A stretch of DNA of 64,000 nucleotides. Source: Tahibacter amnicola. Lineage in GTDB: Bacteria; Pseudomonadota; Gammaproteobacteria; Xanthomonadales; Rhodanobacteraceae. Shown here one piece after another: positions 1 through 10,998 of this stretch. The DNA is taken from the NCBI RefSeq assembly GCF_025398735.1, contig NZ_CP104694.1, positions 2,319,001 through 2,383,000 on the forward strand, written 5' to 3'. Both the position numbers and the translations under genes were made by a program. Every line of letters begins with the position of its first letter. The first letter of the stretch is position 1. The notes below the pieces were generated by a model. The model had not been told where the DNA came from and made no database searches. It worked only from the letters and a program-made list of their open reading frames with translations.

Positions 1-702
1 GTCGTGTTCGCCGTAGTGGGAATCGACCCGAAGGTGCGTCTGTATTACTCCAACGTGATGCAGACGCTGCTGTCGCTGGCGGCAGCATTCTTGTGTTTTC
101 GCACCGTGTTCGCCCTGCCCGAGGGCAGCCCCCTGCGCAAGGTATGGGGCCTGATCGGCGGCGGCGTGCTGGCCTGGGGCATCGGTGCCACGGTGTTCGC
201 CAGCTATCCGCTGCTCAATGACGGTAAGGAAACACCGTTTCCGTCGCTGGCGGACGTGGGCTATCTGCTGACCAGTCCACTGATTGCAGCAGGATTGCTG
301 GTGTTCACCCGATCTACCGGCCTGGTGGCGCCGCTGTGGGGCAAGGCGGTGGCCCTGGCCCTGTTCGGCATTTCCTTTGCCATTGCGATCTGGGCCAACT
401 GGCCCGGCCTGACCAGCGGTGCGCCGCTCCTGGTGCTGACAGCGGGCTGCTACGCCCTGTTCGACCCGGTGCTGCTGGGGGTGACCGTGATGACGGCGTC
501 GGCGTTTCGCGGCGGCGAAATCGCGCAGGCCTGGTGGTATCTCCTGGCTGGCATCCTCCTCTACTACGCCGGCAACCAGATCTACAACTACCTGTCTGTG
601 ACCAAGCAGTATGCGACGGGATCGCCGATCGACGTGGGCTGGCTCCTCGGCTTTGGCCTGATCGCGATCGCGGCAGTGAAGATCCGCAGCCTGATGACCT
701 AG
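1..702 (+). CDS. Multipass membrane sensor-like protein, 3' part
   Basis: The reading frame is open from the window's first base, so the true start probably lies upstream; a GTG at 4 is only the first possible start inside the window. The 233 visible residues contain about seven hydrophobic stretches separated by short loops. One loop reads PFPSLADVGYL, a motif seen in the membrane-embedded sensory halves of many GGDEF/EAL or kinase proteins. Here the protein stops right after the last membrane segment (…KIRSLMT), so no output domain follows. I infer a stand-alone membrane sensor or an unrelated multipass protein; no enzymatic role can be assigned. It converges on the next gene across a perfect hairpin. 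Confidence 0.6.
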   Translation, partial: VVFAVVGIDPKVRLYYSNVMQTLLSLAAAFLCFRTVFALPEGSPLRKVWGLIGGGVLAWGIGATVFASYPLLNDGKETPFPSLADVGYLLTSPLIAAGLLVFTRSTGLVAPLWGKAVALALFGISFAIAIWANWPGLTSGAPLLVLTAGCYALFDPVLLGVTVMTASAFRGGEIAQAWWYLLAGILLYYAGNQIYNYLSVTKQYATGSPIDVGWLLGFGLIAIAAVKIRSLMT

Positions 703-712
703 GAAGCCATCC

Positions 713-742
713 GACAGCCCCCTTGAACCCAAGGGGGCTGTC
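713..742. terminator. Bidirectional terminator-like hairpin
   Basis: Perfect 13-bp stem GACAGCCCCCTTG / CAAGGGGGCTGTC with a 4-nt loop, between the ends of two convergent genes. No T run follows on either strand, so it is a hairpin-type rather than a canonical rho-independent terminator. Confidence 0.6.
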
Positions 743-755
743 GAGCGGGACCGGA

Positions 756-1229
756 TCAGCCTTCGATGGCGTCCGCCGGCACGCGGTCGCGTTTGCGACG
801 GATGTACAGCTGCTTGCGGACCTGTGCGATGCGTTCGCCGGCGGCGGTGGTCACATCGACGTCGAACCAGCGCAGGTATTTGTCGCCGCTGGCGGTGGCC
901 TCGCGGATCTCGTCCAGCACGGCCTGGTCGACGGTGAACTCGGCGAAAACGTCCTCGCGTCCAGGCGCGAGGAAATCAATGACGCCGGATTTGTCCCACA
1001 CGATGTAGTCGCGTCCGAGGGCGTGCATCACGAGGATCATCCAGAACGGATCGGTCATCGCGAACAGGCTGCCGCCGAAATGGGTGCGGACGTAATTGCG
1101 GTTGTACCAGGCCAGCTTGAGGCGGACGCTGGCGTGGCGCCAGTCCGCCGAAAGCGCCTTGACGCGAATGCCGGCGAACAGGAAGGGTGGCCAGAGGTTG
1201 AGGATCCGGCGGAGAACAGACGCTTTCAT
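756..1229 (-). CDS. DUF4442 hotdog-fold thioesterase-like protein
   Basis: 157 residues matching the DUF4442 family (hotdog fold, related to YiiD C-terminal and PaaI-type thioesterases). Visible family features are the N-terminal NLWPPFLFAGIRV, the central NYVRTHFGGSLFAMTDPFWM with the conserved His/Gly stretch, and the C-terminal beta-rich KYLRWFDVDVTTAAGERIAQVRKQLYIRR. Family members are assumed to act on acyl thioesters, but the substrate is not known. It stands alone, convergent with the upstream membrane protein and separated from cnoX by about 124 bases. The function is inferred from the fold only. Confidence 0.75.
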   Translation of the reverse strand: MKASVLRRILNLWPPFLFAGIRVKALSADWRHASVRLKLAWYNRNYVRTHFGGSLFAMTDPFWMILVMHALGRDYIVWDKSGVIDFLAPGREDVFAEFTVDQAVLDEIREATASGDKYLRWFDVDVTTAAGERIAQVRKQLYIRRKRDRVPADAIEG

Positions 1230-1353
1230 ACGAGCCCGGGCGTAGTGGAGGGGAGGAGGCCTGCCGGGGCGGGTCGCGCCGCCGGCAGGACATCGCGGGC
1301 TCGATTAAAGCAAGAGAAATTAGAGCAAAATGATGAAGTTATGACGCACCGCG

Positions 1354-2211
1354 TCAGAACAGCACGGACGCCATCTTGCGCCGGTAGGTGCCGACGAGGT
1401 CCGCGTCGTCGAGCACGTTGAACGCAGCGATCAGGCGCTTCTTCGCCAAGCCGTCGTTCCAGCTGCGATCGGTCCGGAGAATGTGGAGGAAGTTGTCGAG
1501 ACCTGCCGTCGTGTCGCCGCTGACCACCTGGTACACCGCAAGCAGGTCGCGCGCCGCGTGATCGTTGGCGTCCTGGTCCAGGCGCTGGCGCAGTTCCGGC
1601 AGGGCCGGCGCGCCGTCCAGCGCGCGGGCGAAATCGAGCTGGCCGCGCAGCCGGACGGCGCGGGCATCGCCAGTGAGCTTGGGCGGCAGCGAATCCAGTT
1701 CGGCTTCCGCGGCTGAGGCGTTGCCCAGTTGCATGAAGGCCTGGGCGAGTTCCAGCTTCAGCTCGGGCTGGTCCGGATGGGCGGCAATTTCCTGTTGCAG
1801 GCGTGTGACAGTCTGCGTGGGAGATTCATCCAGCGTCAGCTCTTCCTCGACCGTCATGTCGACGCCCGGAACGATCTCGTGCCGGGCAAGGAATTCCCGG
1901 ATAGCCTGCTCCGGAAGGGCGCCCATGAACCCGTCGATCATCTGACCGCCCTTGAGCAGCACGACCGTGGGCAGGGAACGGATGCCGAACACGGCAGCCA
2001 GCTGCATCTCGGCCTCGGTATCGACCTTCGCCAACCGGAAAGCACCGGCGTATTCGTCGGCCAGCTTTTCCAGCACCGGCTTGAGCTGGCGGCAGGGGGC
2101 GCACCAGGCGGCCCAGAAATCCACGAGGACGGGCTGCTCGAAGGACGCCTGGATGACGGCGGCCTCGAAATTGTGCTGGGTGGCGTCGAACGCGTGGGTG
2201 GACTCGGCCAT
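1354..2211 (-). CDS. cnoX: CnoX/YbbN-type thioredoxin with TPR repeats
   Basis: 285 residues. The N-terminal thioredoxin domain (about 5-112) has the active site WCAPC (Cys37, Cys40) and the cis-Pro in SLPTVV (Pro81). The rest (about 125-285) is helical and Ala/Leu-rich, matching the tetratricopeptide tail of YbbN/CnoX. E. coli CnoX, a chaperone-holdase that hands clients to GroEL and DnaK, lacks the first active-site Cys. This protein keeps both, so it may also reduce disulfides, as reported for other CnoX homologues. It is divergent from leuS across about 211 bases. Confidence 0.85.
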   Translation of the reverse strand: MAESTHAFDATQHNFEAAVIQASFEQPVLVDFWAAWCAPCRQLKPVLEKLADEYAGAFRLAKVDTEAEMQLAAVFGIRSLPTVVLLKGGQMIDGFMGALPEQAIREFLARHEIVPGVDMTVEEELTLDESPTQTVTRLQQEIAAHPDQPELKLELAQAFMQLGNASAAEAELDSLPPKLTGDARAVRLRGQLDFARALDGAPALPELRQRLDQDANDHAARDLLAVYQVVSGDTTAGLDNFLHILRTDRSWNDGLAKKRLIAAFNVLDDADLVGTYRRKMASVLF

Positions 2212-2410
2212 GGCGGTACTCCTTGTGGATCGGCGCGAACGGGATGCGTCAGGTTAAGCGATCGGGCGGCGCATTCCCATGGCCGGGGCGGTCTCCGGCG
2301 GTGCCGCACGGCATGCCCGGCGCCGAGGCTTGGCGGACCTTGCTGCGCTGCGGTAGTCTGCCGTGACTATTCCCCCTTATTTTGTGCCGCGGTCCGAGCC
2401 GCCGGCCTGA

Positions 2411-5164
<2,754 letters not shown>

Positions 5165-5165
5165 A

Positions 5166-5663
5166 ATGACTGCATTGTTGCGTTGTATTCTTGTGTGCTT
5201 CGCGCTGGCCCTGGCCGCGTGCGGGTTCCACCTGCGTGAACAGGCCAACGTGCCCGATGCGCTGCGTACCGTGTACCTGGAGATCGCCGATCCGGGCAGC
5301 CGCCTCCATCGCGACCTTCCCGGCGCGCTCGAGCGCGCGGGTGCAAAGGTGCTCGAAGCGCCCGCGCCGGAAGCGGCGACGCTGCGCATTCCGGTCAGCA
5401 GCCTGGGACCGGAGCCGCTTTCGGTCGGCTCCACGGCGCGGGTGCGCGAGTACACGATGCGTTACCGCGTGGAATTTGACGCCGTCGACGCCGCCGGTGC
5501 CGTGGTCATCCAGCGCCAGCAGATCGAACTGAGCCGCGATTACACATTCGATGAAACGCAGGCTCTGGGCGTGGCGGCGCAGGAAGAGGAATTGCGCCGC
5601 CAGCTCGAACGCGACATGGTGCAGGCGATCCTGCGCCGCATCGAAGCGGCCGGCCGGCACTGA
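5166..5663 (+). CDS. lptE: LPS-assembly lipoprotein LptE
   Basis: 165 residues. A lipoprotein signal peptide ends in the lipobox LAAC (Cys19), followed by the typical GFHLR start of mature LptE. LptE plugs the LptD barrel in the outer membrane and guides lipopolysaccharide to the cell surface. The pattern TMRYRVEFDAVDAAG and the Tyr-rich SRDYTFDETQALG match the family. It begins one base after the leuS stop, so translation is probably coupled. Confidence 0.93.
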   Translation: MTALLRCILVCFALALAACGFHLREQANVPDALRTVYLEIADPGSRLHRDLPGALERAGAKVLEAPAPEAATLRIPVSSLGPEPLSVGSTARVREYTMRYRVEFDAVDAAGAVVIQRQQIELSRDYTFDETQALGVAAQEEELRRQLERDMVQAILRRIEAAGRH

Positions 5664-5694
5664 GCCGGACACTCCAGGCCTTGGTGAATCCGCC

Positions 5695-6720
5695 ATGCCG
5701 CTGAGCCTTGAACAGCTGCGCCGGCACCTGGGCGGCAGCGAACTCAAGCCGGTCTATTTCCTGGCCGGCGAAGAGCACCTGCTGCTGATCGAGGCCGCTG
5801 ATGCCCTGCGCGCACGTGCGCGCGAACTCGGGTATCTCGAACGCGACATCCTGGATGCGGAGAGCGGCTTCGACTGGGACGACCTGGCGCGCGCTGCCAG
5901 TGGCATGTCGCTGTTCGCCAGCCGCAAGGTGATCGACCTGCGCGTACCGACCGGCAAGCCCGGCAAGGACGGCGCGGCCGCGATCACCGAGTACTGCGAA
6001 CGACCGCCGCCGGACACCGTGCTGCTGATCACCGCCACCCAGTGGAGCAAGCAACACGCAGCAGCGTGGGTCGACGTGGTGGATGCGGCGGGTGCGTTCG
6101 TGCCGATCTGGCCACTCAAGACCAACGAACTGTACGACTGGATCTCGCAACGCCTGGCCAGCCGGGGCGTGCGTGCCCAGCGCGATGCGATCGAAGTGCT
6201 GGTCGAGCGCGTCGAAGGCAATCTGCTGGCCGCGGCGCAGGAAATCGACAAGCTGGCGCTCCTGGCCGGCGACACGCTGCTGGATGCCGATACGCTCGAA
6301 AACCTGGTGGCGGACAGTGCACGCTACGACGCGTTCAAACTGACGGACGCAGCGCTGGCGGGTGATGCGGCGCGCGCCCTGCGCATTCTTGGCGGCCTGC
6401 GGGGCGAAGGTGAACAAGTGCCGGCACTGATGGGCTGGGTGCTCAACCAGCTGCAATTGATGGTGCGCCTGGCCAGTGCGGCGAATCCGGCCCAGGGATT
6501 CCGCGCGGAGCGGATCTGGCCGGCGCGCGAAGGGTTGTACCGCAAGGCCTTGCAGCGCGGCAGTCTGGTCCACTGGGAAACCTGTCTGGCGCAGGCGGCG
6601 AAGATCGACCGCATCAGCAAGGGGCGTGGCGCCGGCGATGCCTGGGTGGAGTTTGAGCGCCTGCTGGCGGCAATGGCGCTGCCGCGGTCCACGGCGTTGA
6701 TTCGAAACATCGCGATATGA
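5695..6720 (+). CDS. holA: DNA polymerase III subunit delta
   Basis: 341 residues starting at MPLSLEQLRRHL, the family's usual N-terminus; the frame is open further upstream, but that part overlaps lptE out of frame and looks nothing like HolA. The delta subunit is the clamp-loader wrench that opens the beta sliding clamp. Family markers are KPVYFLAGEEHLLLIEAADALR near the N-terminus and the AAA+-like core. A C-terminal collar domain ends in WEFERLLAAMAL-like sequence. Its TGA stop overlaps the nadD ATG (ATGA), which suggests translational coupling. Confidence 0.94.
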   Translation: MPLSLEQLRRHLGGSELKPVYFLAGEEHLLLIEAADALRARARELGYLERDILDAESGFDWDDLARAASGMSLFASRKVIDLRVPTGKPGKDGAAAITEYCERPPPDTVLLITATQWSKQHAAAWVDVVDAAGAFVPIWPLKTNELYDWISQRLASRGVRAQRDAIEVLVERVEGNLLAAAQEIDKLALLAGDTLLDADTLENLVADSARYDAFKLTDAALAGDAARALRILGGLRGEGEQVPALMGWVLNQLQLMVRLASAANPAQGFRAERIWPAREGLYRKALQRGSLVHWETCLAQAAKIDRISKGRGAGDAWVEFERLLAAMALPRSTALIRNIAI

Positions 6721-7373
6721 GCGACGCGTCCGCGGCTCCCATCGCACTGATGGGTGGCACCTTCGACCCGGTCCACAACGGTCACCTGCGTGCCGCGTGG
6801 GAAGCCTCCGCATGGCTGGGCGCGCGTGTCCGCCTGATGCCGGCAAACGTACCGCCGCACCGGCCGCAGCCCCAGGCCCCGGCCGCCGCACGCGCAGCGA
6901 TGCTGCGGCTGGCCCTGCATGGGCAGGAACGGCTCGTCGTGGACGATCGCGAACTGCGACGCGACAGCCCTTCCTTCACGGTCGATACGCTGCGCGAGCT
7001 GCGCGCGGAAGTGGGGGCACGGCACCCGCTGGTGCTCCTGGTCGGCGAGGATGCGTTCGCGGGCCTTGCCAGCTGGCGCGAATGGCGTGAACTGTTCGCG
7101 CTGACCCATTTCGGCGTCATGACCCGGCCCGGCCATGAGCCGGCCTGGCCGGGCGAACTCCAGGCCGAGGTCGCAGGGCGGGAGTGCGCACTGGACGGCG
7201 ACTGGCGGAGCGCCCCGGCGGGGTTCGTCCTGCGCCTGGACGTGACGGCGCTGGAGATTTCTGCCACTGCCATCCGGCAGCAGCTGGCCGTGGGCGAGGA
7301 GCCGCGCTACCTGGTTCCCGAGGCGGTACTGGCGGCCATCCGCGCCGAGGGCTGGTACACCCGCCGCGCCTGA
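6717..7373 (+). CDS. nadD: Nicotinate-mononucleotide adenylyltransferase
   Basis: 218 residues. Makes nicotinate adenine dinucleotide from NaMN and ATP in NAD synthesis. The nucleotidyltransferase signature GGTFDPVHNGHL (13-24, HxGH at 20-23) and the C-terminal ISATAIR motif are intact. The ATG overlaps the holA stop by 4 bases. The gene order holA-nadD-rsfS-rlmH is conserved in gammaproteobacteria. Confidence 0.96.
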   Translation: MSDASAAPIALMGGTFDPVHNGHLRAAWEASAWLGARVRLMPANVPPHRPQPQAPAAARAAMLRLALHGQERLVVDDRELRRDSPSFTVDTLRELRAEVGARHPLVLLVGEDAFAGLASWREWRELFALTHFGVMTRPGHEPAWPGELQAEVAGRECALDGDWRSAPAGFVLRLDVTALEISATAIRQQLAVGEEPRYLVPEAVLAAIRAEGWYTRRA

Positions 7374-7411
7374 GCCCGCCGGTGCGGGCGGACCGGCATC
7401 TCCAGTGGCGG

Positions 7412-7417
7412 TATACT
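7412..7417 (+). promoter_or_regulatory. Possible -10 element for rsfS-rlmH
   Basis: TATACT stands out in a GC-rich 96-base gap between nadD and rsfS. No convincing -35 lies 16-18 bases upstream, so this is a weak candidate. Confidence 0.3.
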
Positions 7418-7469
7418 GCGCCCGTCCGGCCCCGGCCGGGCATTCGCCAAAACCAGAGGTATTACACGC

Positions 7470-8084
7470 TTGGCCACCACCAAAAAGCCGACTTCCAAGA
7501 CCCCATCCGCTTCCCCGAAGAAGTCCGCGACGCCTCGCACGACGGCGAAAAAACCCGTCGCAAAATCCGCGAGCCCCAAGCTGCCGCCGTCGCAGCGCAA
7601 GCCCGCGGCCGCGAAGAAGACCGTCGCAAAGCGCCCCGCCGCCAGGAAAGACATCGCTGCCCTGCAGCCGTCGGTGGCCGCGGCGCTGAAGAAGACCCGC
7701 AAGGCGGGCAAGAAGCCGGCGGTGCCGCTGGACATTGTCGAACACCTGCACGCGGAAGTGATCCGCGCGCTGGAAGAGCTCAAGGCCAAGGACATCACCG
7801 CACTGGATGTACGCGGCAAGACCACCATCGCCGATTTCATCATCATCGCCAGCGGTACCTCGACGCGGCATGTGAAGTCGGTGTCCGATGAGGTCATCAA
7901 GTACGCCAAGAAGATCGGCGTCATGCCGCTGGGCGTGGAAGGCCAGCGTGAAGCCGAATGGGTACTGGTCGATCTGGGTGACATCGTGGTGCACGTGATG
8001 CTGCCGCGGGTGCGCGAGTTCTACGGGCTGGAGCGCCTGTGGACGGCCGGTGCCGATGAGTTTTCGGAAGCCGCCAGCGCCTGA
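7470..8084 (+). CDS. rsfS: Ribosomal silencing factor RsfS with Lys/Ala-rich N-terminal tail
   Basis: 204 residues from a TTG start with AGAGG 10 bases upstream. Residues 88-195 are the RsfS (DUF143/Iojap) domain, with the core ALDVRGKTTIADFIIIASGTSTRH. RsfS binds ribosomal protein uL14 and blocks 50S-30S joining in starvation. The first ~85 residues are not part of the family: they are low-complexity and histone-H1-like, with about 24 Lys/Arg in 82 residues spaced by Ala, Pro, Ser and Thr. E. coli RsfS is about 105 residues, so this is nearly double length. A start nearer the domain exists only as weak alternatives; continuous Lys/Ala coding bias supports translation of the tail. A similar tail is found on DksA in this window. 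Confidence 0.88.
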   Translation: MATTKKPTSKTPSASPKKSATPRTTAKKPVAKSASPKLPPSQRKPAAAKKTVAKRPAARKDIAALQPSVAAALKKTRKAGKKPAVPLDIVEHLHAEVIRALEELKAKDITALDVRGKTTIADFIIIASGTSTRHVKSVSDEVIKYAKKIGVMPLGVEGQREAEWVLVDLGDIVVHVMLPRVREFYGLERLWTAGADEFSEAASA

Positions 8085-8186
8085 CCGGCGGCCCGTGCCT
8101 CGCCTTCGGCTGAACGCGCCGGCGCCGGGCTTCCTCCGACTCCGGGGTGACCTTCTTTTCGCTGACACCGTCCATCCGGTGCGCCC

Positions 8187-8657
8187 GTGAGGGCGCGCGT
8201 GATCTCGGTCGGCGAACGCATGCCCGGCTGGGTAGCGGAAGGCCTGGCGGAGTACCAGAAGCGCCTGTCGCGGGAACTTCCCCTGGACCTGGTGGAACTC
8301 AAGCTCGGTGATCGCGGCAAGGGACGTGACCTGGTGCGGGCGCTGGAGGACGAAGGCGCGGCGATGCTCGCCGCCATTCCCAAGGGGGCCCACGTCGTGG
8401 CACTGGATGGCCGGGGCAAGACCTGGTCCAGCGAGGAACTCGCGGTCCAACTGGGGCAGTGGCGCATGCAGGGGCGCGATCCGGTCTTCCTGATCGGCGG
8501 GCCCGACGGCCTGGCCGCTGCTGCGCTGGCGCGCGCGGACCAGCGCTTCTCGCTCGGCGCCTTGACCCTGCCACACATGCTGGTGCGGTTGATTCTCGCC
8601 GAGCAGTTGTATCGCGCGGTCAGCCTGCTGGGAAATCATCCCTACCATCGCGCGTGA
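8187..8657 (+). CDS. rlmH: 23S rRNA (pseudouridine1915-N3)-methyltransferase
   Basis: 156 residues from a GTG start. RlmH is a small SPOUT (knotted) methyltransferase that methylates pseudouridine 1915 in helix 69 of 23S rRNA. The SAM-site motif FLIGGPDGL and the C-terminal knot region LTLPHMLVRLILAEQLYRAVSLLGNHPYHR are typical and complete. It follows rsfS after about 100 bases in the conserved order. Both gene products act on the large ribosomal subunit. Confidence 0.96.
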   Translation: MRARVISVGERMPGWVAEGLAEYQKRLSRELPLDLVELKLGDRGKGRDLVRALEDEGAAMLAAIPKGAHVVALDGRGKTWSSEELAVQLGQWRMQGRDPVFLIGGPDGLAAAALARADQRFSLGALTLPHMLVRLILAEQLYRAVSLLGNHPYHRA

Positions 8658-8772
8658 CGCGCGGTTTTTCCATTGTGAATTTGTGGTTAAGTGATGCCGA
8701 TGCGCCGCTTCGGGCGTCGTCGGGCTCGCGCGGGAGGGGTTAGACTCCGACCCAGGCCGCTCTCGAAAGGAT

Positions 8773-9351
8773 ATGGACCGTATGCTCTACCTTGCCTCCC
8801 AATCTCCGCGGCGGCGCCAATTGCTTGAGCAGGTCGGACTGCGGTTCAGCGTGCTGGACGTGGATGTCCCGGAGTTGCGCCGTGCGGGTGAACCGCCCGA
8901 GGACTATGTGAGCCGGGTGGCACGGGAAAAGGCCGGCGCGGGATTTCTCGCCGTTGCTGCGGTCGAGCGCGCTGTCGTCCTGGGCGCCGATACCGAGGTG
9001 GTACTCGATGGTGACATCTTCGGAAAACCAGCCGACGCCGCGGACGCCCTCGCGATGCTGCGGCGCCTGTCGGGCCGGACTCACCAGGTCATCTCCTCCG
9101 TCTGGGCGGTCAGTGCGGGTCGCGAGGAACACGTCACCCAGATTTCCGAAGTCACCCTCGCCCCCCTGGATGAGGCCACCATCGCGCGCTACATCGCGAC
9201 CGGCGAACCTTTCGGCAAGGCCGGCGCCTACGGCATTCAGGGGCACGCGGCCGCCTTCATCGCCCATCTGTCGGGCAGCCATTCCAGCGTGATGGGCCTG
9301 CCGCTGCACGAAACCACGCGACTCCTGTCGCATTTCGGCATTGTCGGATGA
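8773..9351 (+). CDS. maf: Maf-family nucleoside triphosphate pyrophosphatase (YhdE type)
   Basis: 192 residues. The phosphate-binding loop SQSPRRRQLL (9-18) and the later GADTEV (about 75-80), YIATGEPFGKAGAYGIQG and MGLPL motifs define the Maf family. Members hydrolyse non-canonical or excess NTPs; the YhdE branch prefers dTTP/UTP. Placement directly before rng, yhdP and tldD matches yhdE in E. coli, which is the main reason for preferring that branch. The start could be the ATG at 8773 or the one three codons later. Confidence 0.92.
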   Translation: MDRMLYLASQSPRRRQLLEQVGLRFSVLDVDVPELRRAGEPPEDYVSRVAREKAGAGFLAVAAVERAVVLGADTEVVLDGDIFGKPADAADALAMLRRLSGRTHQVISSVWAVSAGREEHVTQISEVTLAPLDEATIARYIATGEPFGKAGAYGIQGHAAAFIAHLSGSHSSVMGLPLHETTRLLSHFGIVG

Positions 9352-9372
9352 ACGCCCATGGCCGGCGTGGCA

Positions 9373-9402
9373 TCGACAAGGCCAACAAGGCCCGGCTATA
9401 AA
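9373..9402 (+). promoter_or_regulatory. Promoter of rng
   Basis: TCGACA (9373-9378), an 18-base spacer and TATAAA (9397-9402): 5 of 6 matches to each sigma-70 box. This predicts an RNA start near 9409 and an approximately 87-nt 5' UTR for rng, so rng need not depend on maf transcription. Confidence 0.55.
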
Positions 9403-9426
9403 CCCGGTTCCCTGACGCCGGTCACT

Positions 9427-9458
9427 CCGGTCCGACCGGTTCAGTTCTGGTCGACCGG
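9427..9458 (+). promoter_or_regulatory. 5' UTR hairpin ahead of rng
   Basis: CCGGTC-(C)-GACC pairs with GGTC-GACCGG: 10 base pairs, one bulged C and an 11-nt loop. It ends 37 bases before the rng start codon, inside the UTR predicted from the promoter above. RNase E is known to autoregulate through hairpins in its own 5' UTR; a similar role here is inference. Confidence 0.45.
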
Positions 9459-9495
9459 GGGGTCTGGTTCAGGTCTGCGCTGACAAGGTAGCCCC

Positions 9496-10983
9496 GTGAG
9501 CGAAGAAATACTGATCAACGTGACGCCGCGCGAAACGCGCGTGGCCGTCGTCGAAAACGGCATGTTGCAGGAAGTGCACATCGAGCGCGCCCTGCGACGT
9601 GGCTATGTCGGGAATATCTACAAGGGCAAGGTCAGCCGGGTCATGCCCGGCATGCAGGCGGCGTTCGTCGAGATCGGCCTTGAGCGCGCGGCATTCCTGC
9701 ACGCCTCGGATATCGTGCGTGCCGCGCCCTCGCTGGTCGGCGAGGCGGGCAACGAGAACGGCACCGCGCCGACGGTGACGCCGCCGATCCTCGACCTCGT
9801 GCGCGAGGGGCATGAGATCGTCGTCCAGGTGGTGAAGGATCCGATCGGCAGCAAGGGCGCGCGGCTCACGACCCACCTGTCGATTCCCTCGCGTTACCTG
9901 GTGCTGCTGCCGTACTCGCGCATGGTCGGCGTATCCGTGCGCATCGAAGACGAGGCGGAACGTTCACGCCTGAAGGAAGTGCTGCAGAACCTCGGGCGCG
10001 ACAGCGCGCTGGGGTACATCGTGCGCACCAATGCCGAAGGGCAGACCGAAGAGGCACTGGCCGAAGACGTCGACTACCTCGGCCGCCTGTGGATGGCGGT
10101 GCGGGAAGGCATCGAGAAAGCCAAGGTCGGCGCACGCATCTACGAAGACCTTCCGCTGTCCTTGCGCGCCCTGCGTGACCTGATGCGGCGCGACATCGAG
10201 AAAGTCCGCGTCGATTCCCGAGAGACTTACGACAAGACGATCAGCTTCGCCCAGCAGTTCATGCCCGACATGGTCGAGCGCATCGAGCACTACCCGGGCG
10301 AGCGGCCGATCTTCGATCTCTACGGCGTCGAGGATGAGATTCAGCGCGCCCTGAAGAAGGAAGTGCCGCTCAAGTCCGGTGGCTACCTGATCGTCGACCA
10401 GACCGAGGCCATGACCACGGTCGACGTGAACACCGGTGGCTTCCTCGGCCATCGCAACCTCGAGGAAACGGTCTACAAGACCAATCTCGAGGCGGCCCAG
10501 GCGGCGGCGCGGCAGCTGCGGCTGCGCAACCTGGGCGGGATCATCATCATCGACTTCATCGACATGACCGACGAGGAGCACAAGCGCCAGGTGCTGCGCA
10601 CGCTCGAAAAGGCCCTGTCGCGCGACCACGCCAAGACCACGGTGTACGACATGTCACCGCTGGGGCTGGTTGAGATGACGCGAAAGCGCACCATGGAAAG
10701 CCTGGAACGGCAGCTGTGCGAACCCTGTCCGGAATGTAGCGGACGCGGCAGCCTGAAGACGGCTGAAACGGTGACCTACGAGATCTTTCGCGAGATCACG
10801 CGCGCCGTGCGCCAGTTTGATGCAGAAAAATTGCTCGTTCTGGCGGCACCCAAGGTGGTCGGGCGCATACTGGAGGAAGAATCGGCCGCCGTGGCCGAGC
10901 TCGAAGAATTCATCCGCAAGACCATCCGGTTCCAGCCGGAAGAGCATTACTCGCAGGAACAGTTCGATGTCGTGCTGCTCTGA
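9496..10983 (+). CDS. rng: Ribonuclease G
   Basis: 495 residues (E. coli RNase G 489) from a GTG start after AAGG. RNase E/G-family endonuclease that matures the 16S rRNA 5' end and cleaves some mRNAs. An S1 RNA-binding domain (about 35-125) carries the typical GNIYKGKVSRVMPGMQAAFVEIG. The catalytic domain holds the metal-binding aspartates in TVDVNTGGF (about 310) and IIIDFIDM (about 352-355). The Zn-link is CEPCPECSGRG, with the family's CPxC. The C-terminal scaffold of RNase E is absent, which together with the neighbours fixes RNase G. yhdP starts 15 bases downstream. Confidence 0.96.
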   Translation: MSEEILINVTPRETRVAVVENGMLQEVHIERALRRGYVGNIYKGKVSRVMPGMQAAFVEIGLERAAFLHASDIVRAAPSLVGEAGNENGTAPTVTPPILDLVREGHEIVVQVVKDPIGSKGARLTTHLSIPSRYLVLLPYSRMVGVSVRIEDEAERSRLKEVLQNLGRDSALGYIVRTNAEGQTEEALAEDVDYLGRLWMAVREGIEKAKVGARIYEDLPLSLRALRDLMRRDIEKVRVDSRETYDKTISFAQQFMPDMVERIEHYPGERPIFDLYGVEDEIQRALKKEVPLKSGGYLIVDQTEAMTTVDVNTGGFLGHRNLEETVYKTNLEAAQAAARQLRLRNLGGIIIIDFIDMTDEEHKRQVLRTLEKALSRDHAKTTVYDMSPLGLVEMTRKRTMESLERQLCEPCPECSGRGSLKTAETVTYEIFREITRAVRQFDAEKLLVLAAPKVVGRILEEESAAVAELEEFIRKTIRFQPEEHYSQEQFDVVLL

Positions 10984-10998
10984 CACGGGGTACACATC

